From Saxidomus purpurata (taxonomy: Eukaryota; Mollusca; Bivalvia; Venerida; Veneridae), in assembly GCA_022818135.1 (NCBI GenBank), contig JAFMSR010000018.1, forward strand, positions 39,898,482 to 39,962,481: a stretch of 64,000 bases of DNA, read 5' to 3'. The notes under the pieces were generated by a model, which had not been told where the DNA came from, ran no database searches, and was given only the letters and a program-made list of their open reading frames with translations. The position numbers and the translations under genes are program-made. The number at the start of each line of letters is the position of its first letter. Within the stretch, counting starts at the first letter, position 1. Of this stretch, positions 1 through 12,100 are shown in pieces.

Positions 1-1660
1 ATATTTCAATAGTACAACATGTATTGTTAATTGTTCAAAGAGAACATAGATAAGCTGGCTGACCATGGCGACGATAGACTTATTTGCCGCCAGCAGCTTT
101 AGAGTTTAACAGTTCATTGATGAACTCCAGTCAGGACGCTTTGGGTAGTTTGATTCTGTTGAAGTGGTACTAATTTCTATAAAGACGTAGAGCGAGCATG
201 TGTACCCAAAATGATATTTGTTTCGATATAAACATTTTGCCCAAACAAACAGTCTACCGTATGGAAGCATCTGGCCAAAATGTATTAAGGGATCTCGCGT
301 GTGGAATACATACAAGAAAGCCTATTATTTCATATATATAATAATGTGACAAATTAACAAATACAATGTACCAAGCATTTCATAGCGATCACACTTAGTA
401 AACAGGTCCTCAAGTTTCTTTTACAATATAGAAAGCCCATGCTGAAAATCTATTGAGGACGCTGAGTTACTAGACTTGTTAGGGTTGCTTGTAATTCCAG
501 ATTGTTTACACCTCAATGTCGACTATTATCCACAGTACGACTACTTATATTGTGTATGTAGACATGTGGTGGTTTCCCTTACCTTGCCGTCACTAACTTT
601 AAAGAAGTCACCCTTGTTTGATTTAATGCACAGAAATCTTGCCATATACTGGAAACAGATCTTTCTTAACCAGCTGAAAATAATAAGTTTATGTTAATTG
701 AATTCTATTATCGTACTAGAGATACCGTTATCTAATATTCTAACGCTATTGAAATTTTATCCTATATCCTTTGAACGGCCATAACGTAATATACCGTAAA
801 CGCGGGTTAAGACGGGTTTGGCCTTCCATAGAAGTGACAGTTACCGTAACACGTTCTGTGTATATGAATTTAAAGGCTACAGCGCCTTAATGTTGAAAAC
901 TCAGACGTCCGAGGCAAATGCTGACACTTTAAGACAACCTTGAAAATGTTCATTTTACCAACGTTCGCGTACAGGCCCCTGTGGGATAGTGTTTTGAGCG
1001 CGTACAAATATTTTTTCATAGACATAAAGCAGACTCACACCCAGGTATATTGTCATCTTGTGAGAACGCTTAAAATTGACCTCTCGTTAGCAAAATAAAA
1101 GTCCATGCGCAGGTTAGCAGACAGGGTGACCCCTGCGCGTGACCTCTGTAGGTGGGCCAATGGAAATTTTACTTTCATGTTACAGCTCAATCTATTTGTG
1201 ACGTTACACAGGCGTAAACCGAAAATGCAAAACGTGATGTACAAAAACACAGATTGGTAACAAAATATGGGTGAATGGATATAGGCAATAGAAGGGGGGG
1301 GTCCGGAACTTTTGTTTGGTGAAATTGTGGGGGGGGGTGGGTAATATGGGGCGGTGGGTGTGTGTGTTTGGGTTGGGGTTTGGTTGGATTTGGTTGAATT
1401 GTTATGAATGAAGTCACGTGATTTTAACAAATAGAAGTAAATTAAAAAATTACTACACTTCCGGTATCACCTGTAAGATCAGCAACAACAAAATAATAAG
1501 AATAGTGTTTTAATGGAGGAGTAAAAAGAGCAGTCAAACTTCAACGGAATGCACGGAATGATACGAGTTCAAATCACCGAGTTCATTTTAGCGCATTAAA
1601 TATTACCCCTCCAAACGTTTTTTGCTAAACTTTACGTGTTAGAATGGAAATTAATTTTAT
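1..1660. other. No gene seen; probable intron of the downstream nAChR gene
   Basis: AT-rich sequence without recognisable coding similarity on either strand. Short frames at 106-315, 476-697 and 1053-1430 have no family features. The only notable composition is the G/T-rich tract at 1291-1400. The missing loop and TM4 exons were looked for here by motif and not found. Confidence 0.5.
1291..1400 (+). repeat. G/T-rich low-complexity tract
   Basis: Runs of 7 and 9 G and many GGGTTTGG-type steps on the plus strand. Could form G-quadruplexes. The proline/threonine-rich frames on the other strand come from this composition. Confidence 0.7.
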
Positions 1661-1664
1661 TTTT

Positions 1665-1815
1665 CAGTGATATACCGGTGAGTATATCACTGTCTGTCGT
1701 TTAGATGCTTCGTAATAAATCACCCTGGCCTTCGGCCTTCGTGATTAGAATACTACGCATCTAAACTACGGAATATCACTCAAAAGTAAAATCTATTTCC
1801 TAAGTATATCACTAT
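1665..1815. repeat. Small stem-loop (MITE-like) element
   Basis: Imperfect arms GTTTAGATGCTTCGTA (1699-1714) and TACTACGCATCTAAAC (1751-1766), with AGTGATATAC-type motifs at the outer edges. No clear target duplication was found. Confidence 0.45.
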
Positions 1816-1861
1816 CATTGACTATGTGGAGTTTAGCGGCTGAGTGATTAGATGAACGAAG

Positions 1862-1945
1862 AGAGCCTGAGTGGTTAGGTGTCATCATCCCGGAGTGCGG
1901 GTTCAGCATCTAGGACGAGCATATACCAGAGACTCGGAGTAGGGT
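1862..1945 (+). mobile_element. Degenerate tRNA-derived SINE head
   Basis: Contains an A-box-like GCCTGAGTGGTTAGG and, about 35 bp on, a B-box-like GGTTCAGCATC. Strongly decayed and without a clear tail. Confidence 0.4.
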
Positions 1946-2352
1946 TTTTTGCACATTTCTTCCAGCTAAAAAATAGTAAAACAAACAAATAGTGATATAC
2001 CAGCCAATATGTTCCTTGTATCATACGTACGAATGCGTCATTAAATATTCAGCTATAGATTATGTTCCTGTTAGTTTCACAGAGACGATTTTATCATCTT
2101 CGTGTATTCTTGTCGTTTAGAACAGGTATTTACGTTATCTTTTTATCTTAATCAGGTATTTCTATTAGCTCAAGGACCAGTGATGATATACATTGTTTCA
2201 CGTCCATCTATCACAATTGTCATTGAACATAATAACCTGTAGCATTCCTAAACTTATGCTATAAAATCTTTATTTAAAGTTAGGTTTAATAAAGGTTAAA
2301 ATTAACGCTCGAAGTTAAGTAGTTAAATTAAGTAGCAAGTTAACTAGATATA

Positions 2353-2535
2353 CAGTAAACTCCGTTTATAACGAAATCTGTAGGACCATTTAGATATGTT
2401 CCTTATAAGGATTATGTTATATCTGTATTACATTTTCATATAAAATAAAGAGAAGAAAAAACTCGGACAGAGAACATTTGTTCCTTATATCCGGATGTTT
2501 GCTATATCCGGAGTCGTTATATTCGGAATTTACTA
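2353..2535. mobile_element. pogo/Tigger-type MITE, copy 1
   Basis: 183-bp non-coding element flanked by TA. Ends are CAGTAAACTCCGTTTATAAC and its imperfect inverse (cgttatattcggaatttact). The interior carries the TATATCCGG motif. TA target and CAGTAAA ends fit the Tc1/mariner-pogo group. Confidence 0.7.
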
Positions 2536-2815
2536 TATAATTTACAAATCGAAAACAGAAATAACTCTCTACATGGTGTTTAATGTCAGTTGTTATAACT
2601 GTACTTGTATCTCAGTTATTTACAGGCAGACACACCTTCCTGGGAGGATTGGTATAGAATCTAACACTCTGCAAGAACTGTCAAGTTTTTCTCACATAAA
2701 CAGTTAAGATTAGGACTAGGACTCGAAACCATAGCCCTAAATCAGTGACATACATTACTGTTACAATGTAATGTAACTCAATTCGTCTCCTTATCTATAG
2801 GTATATTTGGCAATA

Positions 2816-2997
2816 CAGTAAACTCCGTTTATAACAAACTCTTTGGGACCATTTAAATTAACTGCTTAAATCCGGAGTTTGTTATACGCATATAACATTT
2901 TCATATATAAAAGAAAGAAAAAAAAGGCAGAGAAAATGTGTGCCTTATATCCGGATGTTCGCTATATCCGGAGACGTTATATACGGAGAGTTTACTG
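2816..2997. mobile_element. pogo/Tigger-type MITE, copy 2, next to a splice donor
   Basis: 182-bp relative of the element at 2353, with matching CAGTAAACTCCG and inverse CGGAGAGTTTACTG ends and TA on both sides (2814-2815 and 2998-2999). It lies 14 bp from the donor GT of nAChR exon 3121-3016, inside the intron. Confidence 0.75.
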
Positions 2998-3015
2998 TAC
3001 ATGAACTTGACGTAC

Positions 3016-3121
3016 TTTGGCACTTTTCGTCCGTTCGTTCCTCTGTAGAACACATTGATTACCAGCACAGTTTGCAGGAGAGAAAATGACACCAGAACCA
3101 TAGAGCTAGCAAAGTACGAGC
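3016..3121 (-). CDS. nAChR downstream copy, exon 7 (TM3)
   Basis: 106 nt. Encodes SYFASSMVLVSFSLLQTVLV and INVFYRGTNGRKVP. The donor CCAAA|gtacgt was chosen because it gives the same length and phase as the sister exon; the frame stays open past it only by chance and runs into a MITE that starts 15 bp into the intron. Confidence 0.92.
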
Positions 3122-6100
3122 CTGAAACAAGGCAATGAATCATAGGCTGGAGAAGTGGTAACGTAACGTTTCTATTTACTTATTCAATAGCTTCGCATTG
3201 ATTTTCCGGGTAATGGGCGAGCTCCATTAAATGTTCTAATGCGTGTAGAATTTTAAATGAGTAGTATTATAACAATTTCTTTAGCACGCTTTATTTGAAC
3301 AGCAATTTAAAAGGCTTCTAAATTATCTAAATTATTATATTTTATGAAAGCAATGAAATAGCAGAATAAAAATAGACATCGTTAAATCGTTGTTGTGTAA
3401 AGAAGTCGACGGCACGCTTCGGCAAACTTGGTCACCAAATATTGAAATATGTGCTTGTTTGCCGCATGGCATAAATTCCGTGAGAAGGTAAGCTGTAAAT
3501 AAATTCCTTAGCTAGACCACAATTACACGCTGGACCTCTCACGGAAAATGTCGATTTTACACGAAGATTTCCGACTAAGTCTGTAACAAGATTACTCATA
3601 CCCCATACCTATGATCGGAAAGTTGTCCGAAGATGGCGGTAAAGATTCAGACACCAGTAACAAGAACACCGCCAAGGACAGTAGCACTGTGATCTCAAGC
3701 GACACCTTTTCTCCAGACTCTGTCGGTAGTAGAAATCCAAGGGCTGCAACGCATGAGGTTAGTATGCATGGAAAAATCATTGTTAGTAAGTAAAATGCAG
3801 GACGCCGCTTCATGACGATGTAAAACGTGACGTCGGGATATGGTTCCGGACAGCAGTTATAGTACAGCACATGCCGTTCCACAGGAATACTGTCGACCGT
3901 CCACTCAGAGTTTTCAATATAGCTGGCAAGGTCACCTGAAAGGTCAACTATTTTAAACTGCATTTTAAGGTAACTTGTCCAAAACAAAATGGCCACCAGT
4001 GAATAAATGATGCTATTACTAAAATGCAGTCTGGTGGTCTTCTGACATAATACGCAATCAAATTACTGTTATATAAGCTTTTAGAACCTGTTTTAGTGTG
4101 TTTTGTTGCAAATATTGTTAAAACATGTCATTTCAGTTCTTGGGTTACTTACATGAAAAAATATCCAATTTTTGTGCAAGTTTCCTGACAAAGTCAAATG
4201 ATGAAATTATTCAATCTGGCACTTATTTACTAGTTTAATGTCTCCTCCAGATGCTCGACCATAGAAATAGTTGAAAAGTTCCTTCAATCTAACACATCAA
4301 CAGTTTATTACACATCACTAAATTGAAAATTCAACTGAAATTCACATGCTTGATTTATGGTTTAAGGTAGAGCACTATTGTCTTTAGCGGGTGGGGTGCA
4401 TTTTTTGTCTATTTTCATTTTTTCCTTTCATGTAAACTGTGTTTCTTTTGGTCGGGATGTCATAATATTGTAGTATACTGACACTAATAATTCATGTAAA
4501 GAGAACTATAAATTAGTGAATTGTTATGAAGAACGGATAAATTTTGAAACATAGTCTTGCTAGTTGACAAACAAAGACTCAAAGTGACAGATTCAGTGGA
4601 AATAAAGACACTAAAACGTAGTTAACACCATTATCAAGATAATATTGTTTGATGTTTCTGTATCAAATGCATAATTTGAAAAATACCTGTAAAAACAATA
4701 AGAGCGTCTTGCAGTATTTTATTTGGCTTGGTAAACAATATTTTTTACAACAAAGGTATGTTGATAATGGTGTAAACTATGTTTTAGTGTCTTTATTCTA
4801 CTGCATCTGCCACTCTGAGTCTTTTTTGTCAACTAGCAAGAATATGTTTCAAAATGTATCCGCTCTTTATCATAATTCACTGATTTATAGTTCTCTTTAC
4901 ATGAATTATTAGTGTCAGTATACTACAATATTATGACATCCCGACCAAAAGAAACATAGTTTACATTAAAGGAAAAAATGAAAATAGACAAAAAATGCAC
5001 CCCACCCACTAAAAACAATAGTGCTCTATCTTAAGCCATAACTCAAGCACGTGGACTTCAAAATGTAGTGATGTGTTATAAACTGTTAATGTGTAAGATG
5101 AAAGAACTGTTCAACTATTTCTATGGTCGAGCATCTGGAAGAGACATTAAACTAGTAAATAAGTGCCAGTTTGAATATTTTCATCATTTGACTTTGTCAG
5201 GAAACTTGCACAAAAATTGGATATTTTTTCATGTAAGTAACCCAAGAACTGAAATGACATGTTTTAACAATATTTGCAACAAAACACACTAAAACAGGTT
5301 CTAAAAGCTTATATAACAGTAATTTGTTTGTGTATTATATCAAAAGACCACCAGACTACATTTTAGTAATAGCATCATTTTTTCACTGGTGGCCATTTTG
5401 TTTTGGACAAGTTACCTTAAACAATATGGACTAGATCTTGTATATGATATACAACGCTACTGAAAAATGTCAGCAAAACAAACGTTTGCTTATTCATGGA
5501 AATAAAATCTGCTTTATTTATAATTAAGTCTTATAAGGTAAATTAATACAAAAAGAAATGTATGAGAATAGTAAATAAAGAACAATGGAATGTGACAACA
5601 ACAACAACAGCAACAAAAGAAAGCTGTTGGTGCTTTATGATTAAATAGGAACTAGCATTAAATTTACCTGCGGAATTTCTGTTGACGATATCCAGCTCGA
5701 AGCCATGATGTGACCAGGAACCAAACTGCAGTGAACACTCCTGGGTATCGAACGGGAAATACTTAACATTGACTCTACATATGGATTTAGCTACTGTCGG
5801 AAAGTTGTACGTCACGGAACCGGAAGAGGAAACAGATGCTCGGAAACTTTCCACTCCCGGAAACATTACTTCTTCTGCTGCGCTGTTAAATATATTATGA
5901 TTTATTTATGTTTAGGTTTTTGACTTAATAGCTATTCAATTAAGAAGTAACAAATATACGACTAGAGATGATAATGATTATTTTCACATATTTGCTAATC
6001 TCTTTTCGGAACAAAAAATATTTTCTTAGCAGGAACTACTAGTATTTAAAAGTCATACGTGTTATATTGTCACCTTTTGTCCAACCGATATCAAACAATA

Positions 6101-9100
6101 TGGTGATCTACGTTTGAAAATTCAACAAAGTAGCAGTAAACCACATTTTGAACGATTTCGCAATCTAAAACAAAACCAAAAACACCAAAAGCAACGTTTA
6201 TACAATTATGTAGAATTCCTACAAGTTAGATGCTTTCTTCTAGTGTCATACGGATTAATGCGCTGGGGACAGATGTCATAAAGGCTACCGTTACTGTCCG
6301 TCATTCACTTACCTGTCGTAAAGTGTGATGTCTGGAAGCCAGATGTCGTTATATGTAAGCATCATATACGTGAGGTTGTTGTATACGGACGTGTTCCATT
6401 CGAGCCGACAGTCATTCCATCGCTGAAAGTGAAAACACTATATTCTACAAATCACGGACCTATATACAAACTATGTATATACACTCAGTTCCAAAAGAAA
6501 GTGTGCACTTCTTTATTTTAAATATTTTAACACCCCGTCCTTTCTCGTTTAAAAACAACCACTTAAAACGAGCGCAACTCAAAATCTAAAATGTTCGCCG
6601 TATTGTAGTAAACAGATCTCAATTTTGGTACCAAATATATAGGGTTTCAGAAAAGTAGTCGATGAAAAATCACAGAAAACAAAATGCACACTTTCTTTTG
6701 GAAGTGAGTGTAGGTCCGTGTCCAAATATACGACGTGCAATTTCGAGAGGAAGGCATCGTGATTGTCATGATTAATGTAATTTACGAATTGTCCTACTGT
6801 CTCGTCAAATCAGGTAGGTGGATTTTGCTATTTGAAAAAGATATCGCACAAAATGCAAGTGAATCGATTGATGTCCGAAATAAAATCTTATCTGATATCT
6901 GATAGACGTCAACTCTTTGAGTTAAAATTTTCCAACAAATTTCTTCACCACAAACTGTCGGCAAATATTGATTTTAGAATTTGATTTAACACAAAACACC
7001 GGAGCAAGCTTGAGATACTTCAAAGGGCTCTGTCGCATGTGTACGTAACTTTTTACGGAACAACTGTTTATTGGGCGTATTGCGACTTTTGCAATAGAAT
7101 TCCATAACATTTGATATATGAACGATAACTTATACATAATGCTGTGACTTTAATCTTTACTTGTTAAAAGTTGTGAAACTGGGACATCATAAATAAAACA
7201 TTTCTGCACTCAAGTTTGTTTAGTTTTCGTCGATTAGTAGCTCACCAGAGCCTGAAGTATTGTGATCCCCCTGTATCCGTCGTGCGTCATGTGTCGTCAA
7301 CAATTTCATTCAGACATTTCCTCCAAAACCACTTGGCTAAATTCAACCAAACTTCACAGGAATGTTCCATGCATGGTCCTCTGTCAAACTTGTTTAAAGA
7401 ATTACATTCCATGCAGAATTTAGGTTGCCATGGCACAGAAAACCAAACTCTTCAAGAACCGCTAGGCATAGAGCTTATATATATGATTTACACGTGGTCT
7501 TTGAAAAGTTTTTAGCAGACCCTGGGGCCAAAACTACCCTGCTCTGGTCATTTTTTTAAAAGTATAGAGTTTATATAGTGAAATTTTTCAAATATCTTAT
7601 TGTCTTTAACCGCAGGTCACAGAGTTTCGATATTTGGTATGTGGCATTGTCTCATTTATCTCTACCAAGTTAGTGCAAAGTAAGCCCCAGAGGTAAATAC
7701 TGAAAGCTTTAAAAATCTCCTTGTCAAAACCCGCGAGTAGATAATATTTTGTATGGAGCATTATCAGGCTAGTGGTCTTATCTCGAGCTTGTTCAAATCA
7801 TGTCCCAGGGGTCAAAATTGACCACACTCTGGTTGTCACATATTTTACTTCGACTAAATGGGAAAAACTGTAAATATATTTTGTTTGAAAGGATTGTCCA
7901 AAGTTTTCAAAATATTTCGCAATCTGGGGTCAAGGCGTGTAGGGCAAGGGTCAGGTGAGCGATATAAGGCCATCATGAACCTCTTGTTTTATAACTTCGA
8001 CGTCTTTTGTTGTGACGGTGAATGTATGTCGATTGTGCTAATAAAGATTGCCATATATATGATTTCAGAATCTGATGAATAAATGAAGCCTGGACAAAAA
8101 TATGAAACACTAGCTACGTCAGAAAATATTTATATAATACTGCGAACTGCATTTAATGAGGAATATGATATTCTATCAATTTGTCAATCACATGTGTAAA
8201 GTTATGATGTAGAATTCGAACACTGCGATGAAATGCATTTAAAATTTAATTACATCATAAGTTGTCATGGTGAATAAATTAAAACATCATTTTTGTAAAT
8301 GTTCAGTGATCAATAACCCAACAGGAATTTATCTGAACAGAGAAGGATATCATAAATGTATCAAAATATTTGCTCAAACGTATTTATAACATAAAAGCAT
8401 AAAGAACGAATTCTCTTATGGGCTTTTGTCGTTTTATTAAAAAAAGTAATAGACAATAATACACTTAGTATGTCAACTTTTACGAACCTGTTTTTAAAGG
8501 TTTTGAAATCATAAAACAAAATATAAAGAAATGAAATCTAACTTACCAGTCGTAGCCAAATATTTGTTGTAAGTATTTGTTCTCTTTCGTTCTGTAAAAT
8601 AAATTGGATAGCCCAGACGATAATAGGCCAAGGACCATAAAATCATTTGTTAGGTATCTGTGTGGGCACGTTGGCAACAAGTAAATAAAAGAAATGAAAA
8701 GTTTGTGACAGTGTGTTAAAATGAAACTTCATTTGTTCAGGTATCGAGAAGAGCAATAAAATGGTATGAATAACATCTCTTTAAATCATGCGCTCTATGT
8801 AGTAAAGATAGCAACTTTTTTATTTCACTATAGAATTCAGTGTACGTGTATCGGCACATATACAAAAGGCCTACACGGTGCGTTAAAGTCCCACGATCAC
8901 ATTTACAAGTAGCTCTCATTTGATCAAGAAAGATGTCTTACTGGCAGAAATGGTCATTATTTGTACCAAAAACATTCCTAACTTTGCTTTTTAAATTGAT
9001 GAGTTCATATTAGAAACATAGCGTAGTATCTTTTTTTTCAATGATATTGCAAAAATAAGAAAGGCATTCTGACAACTCTTTTACATGAAGAAACGACTTG

Positions 9101-12100
9101 AATACGAAAGAAATGCATATTTATGCATTTCAACATTGTTTTACTAGGAGTAAATAGAACATGGTTCTATCATTAAACTATCAATTTTATGTTACTATAT
9201 CAGTAAATTCAAAGTGATCCTGGGACTTTAAGCTACAAGTCGGCATGTTCATATTTTGTAGTGCATGAAACATTGATCATCATGAGATATATTCATGACT
9301 TTTAGGATAGATGTAGCTTTTTTTCCATAGTGATTCCCAAAATATGGAAGACCAGGAGCAATAACATGTTGTACATCAGTAAATTGCAAGTGAGGCGTGC
9401 GTGTTTCTACTGCAATTATTAGCAGTGGCGTCTTGTTCTTCAAATAAATGTGTAAATTAATGTATGTAATATTTCCTTACCAGGTCCATTATTTGTCGGA
9501 GAGCCAAGTCCATATTTAAAGTGACATTGGAATCCGTGCTGCAGATGGGTATAAGGTTCGGGTCGTAATCCGTCATCAGATCATCATGCAATGTTTTAGC
9601 GAGTACTTGCTGGGACACACAGTTGACGCTAACGAAGTCTGAAATACAAGTTGTATAGTAAAATTTTATTCAATAACGTAGATTTTGTGTATCCAGTTGT
9701 AACTGTTGTTGTATGAGTTTAAAACGTGCGTTTCCAAACGTATTTCGGTCATCTATACAGGCGGGTAGTTTACCTGACCACCGTTCCTGGGAAGAACCAG
9801 TACTAGATTCCTATCCTCCGTAAGAAACTGCCAATTTTTTCAGAAAGAAACATAGTCGGTAGTAGGGCTCGAACCCTTGACCATCAATCTATGAAATGTT
9901 ACAGTGGTTTCAAGTCGGCGACTCTAGCCACTCGCCCAGAGAGGCGGACTTGTCACTTCTGACAGACTGGTTGGATTTGTTTACCCTCGGTACAGAGTAT
10001 GGTCATACGACCGAGCGTTTTATGTAATACAATGTATCATATTTTACTAAAAAGTTAAATGACAAGCGTGCCATTTTGCCACGTGTGGAGGTGCTTTATA
10101 TGTTCTATATGTCATCGAGTCTGCAGTTAAGTGAGAGCCTGCCTGGTGGTTTATGAAACCGAATAATGAACGTTTTACTATTCATCTATCATAAAATACG
10201 TATAACTTTATTACTGTGTGTATATATTTATTGTTTATGTCTAATGTAAAGAGTTTTCATTTTCTTATTACTTAATTTACTAGTCACTTGTGAAAGACAG
10301 AGAGGTCCTTACATGGCGGCAAAATTTACCGCGAATTTAGACCACTCGGAAGCATTAAAGTAGTTTATTTCGTACTGAAAAAAACCTTACGCCCTTTAGA
10401 AAGAGGCTAATATCTATGAGCGTCAATTTGGTAGGTAGTTGGTAGTTGGATATTCGAAACTACCAACTACCTATTTGTTTAAGAAAAAGTGATATCTGTA
10501 ACGCTCTTTCTCTCACTTTAAGGTATAACTAATATCTTTAGACTGTATCCTGCTCTCTCCATTGCAAGGAAAGATATCTCTCTAGAAAAAGAGCTACCAG
10601 TCACAGGGCAGATGCAACCGTATCTCTATAACTAAAGTGATATCTTTCTGAATACAAATGAACCACCGTGTAATAAATAATCATTTCATGTTGTCATTGA
10701 ATAAATAGTAAAACGACTCGCCGTTTCAAAGGAGGTGAAGGTGTGGTATAGTTTGGAAACATTTTTGATAATTACAGTGATTATCCATTTGTCATTCCCG
10801 CTCAGATGTAACCGAATATCCGTCTTGTATCACATTTCGGGACAAAACGGGACACTTCGCCGATTTTGAATATAGTTTTGCAATTATTCATGCTTCAAGT
10901 ATCAATAAAAACACAAATTTCTGTACGGTTTGACACATGAAATAAGATATATGAAGCAGTTTTTAAACAGACATCCTTATTTAAGTTGAGGAAAATTTTC
11001 CACTATGTTTAGATGAAATGTGTGCTTTTTAACCCCGTCTCCCGCTCAAAAGCCATATTTTAAGTGAAACCTAATAGACCAATATCAGTAGCTATTAAAA
11101 ATATTGACAGATAATCTTTGTCAATACTAGACCTTTAGAACCTGTATTTATCGTGTGCTAGATAAATAAAAAAATGTTTAAATAAATTGTTAGGTTACAG
11201 TCATCCCTGGCATAGATTGATAGCTTTATTTGAAATATCAAAAAATGATAAAGATGGCACTATACACACCGATATATTCACAAGTAATAGTACAGAAATA
11301 TCAAAACAATAACTACATTGTTTAATTATTAAAATATTCATTTTTGTAAAATTTATCATAAAAAATTATATCGACCACGTATATAGATTCACACGTGATA
11401 TTGAATTTCCTTTACGATCTGTTTTACTTCTGTTCAAAGGTTCTTCAAAGAAAAATCATATATTAGCTTCAAGGTGACCATTTATAATTTCAAGGAAGAC
11501 ATCAAGTAGAAACGAATATTTCGGCAGTGTACCAGTTTACTTAATGGATGAGGTGCCTGTTGGTCTGATTTTTCATTTTTTCCTTTATTTTTATCAAATG
11601 TGTTTCACTTGGTTGTGATGGTATACTTGCAATTATAATTCATGTAAAGAAACATTTAAACAAGTGAATTATTATGAAGAACGTTTACATTTTGAAACAT
11701 GTTCTTGCTCGTTAATGAACCAAGACAGTGTGACAGAATCAGTGGAAATAAAGGAACTTAAAAAGTGTTTACACCACTACCAATATCTTGTGGTAAAAAT
11801 GTTTGGTTGTCAAGGTATTTCAAAGAAAAAAAAATTTCAGAGATTTGCAGCAAGTTTATGTAACTGATACACTAAAACGCAACAGGAGTTTGAACTATGT
11901 TTTCAGTTCCTTTATTTTCGCTGATTCTGTCAGACAGTATTTGTTCGTGAACGAGCAAGCGTATCCGCTTTTCATTATAATTCGCTCATTTCTATTTTTC
12001 TTTACATGAACTACTAGTGCAAGAATACTACAATATTATGACATCCCAACAAAGATAAAAGGTTTGATATTAAAAGGAAACCATGCACCCCACCTGCTAA

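Noticed and set aside
106..315. 69-residue frame on minus as the missing nAChR 3' exon
   Set aside because: Has a VWAKCLYR stretch but no match to the WARLIFLRF segment or TM4 and no suitable acceptor in phase.
1053..1430. Pro/Thr-rich frame of 125 residues on minus
   Set aside because: Comes from the G/T-rich tract; no start context or domain.
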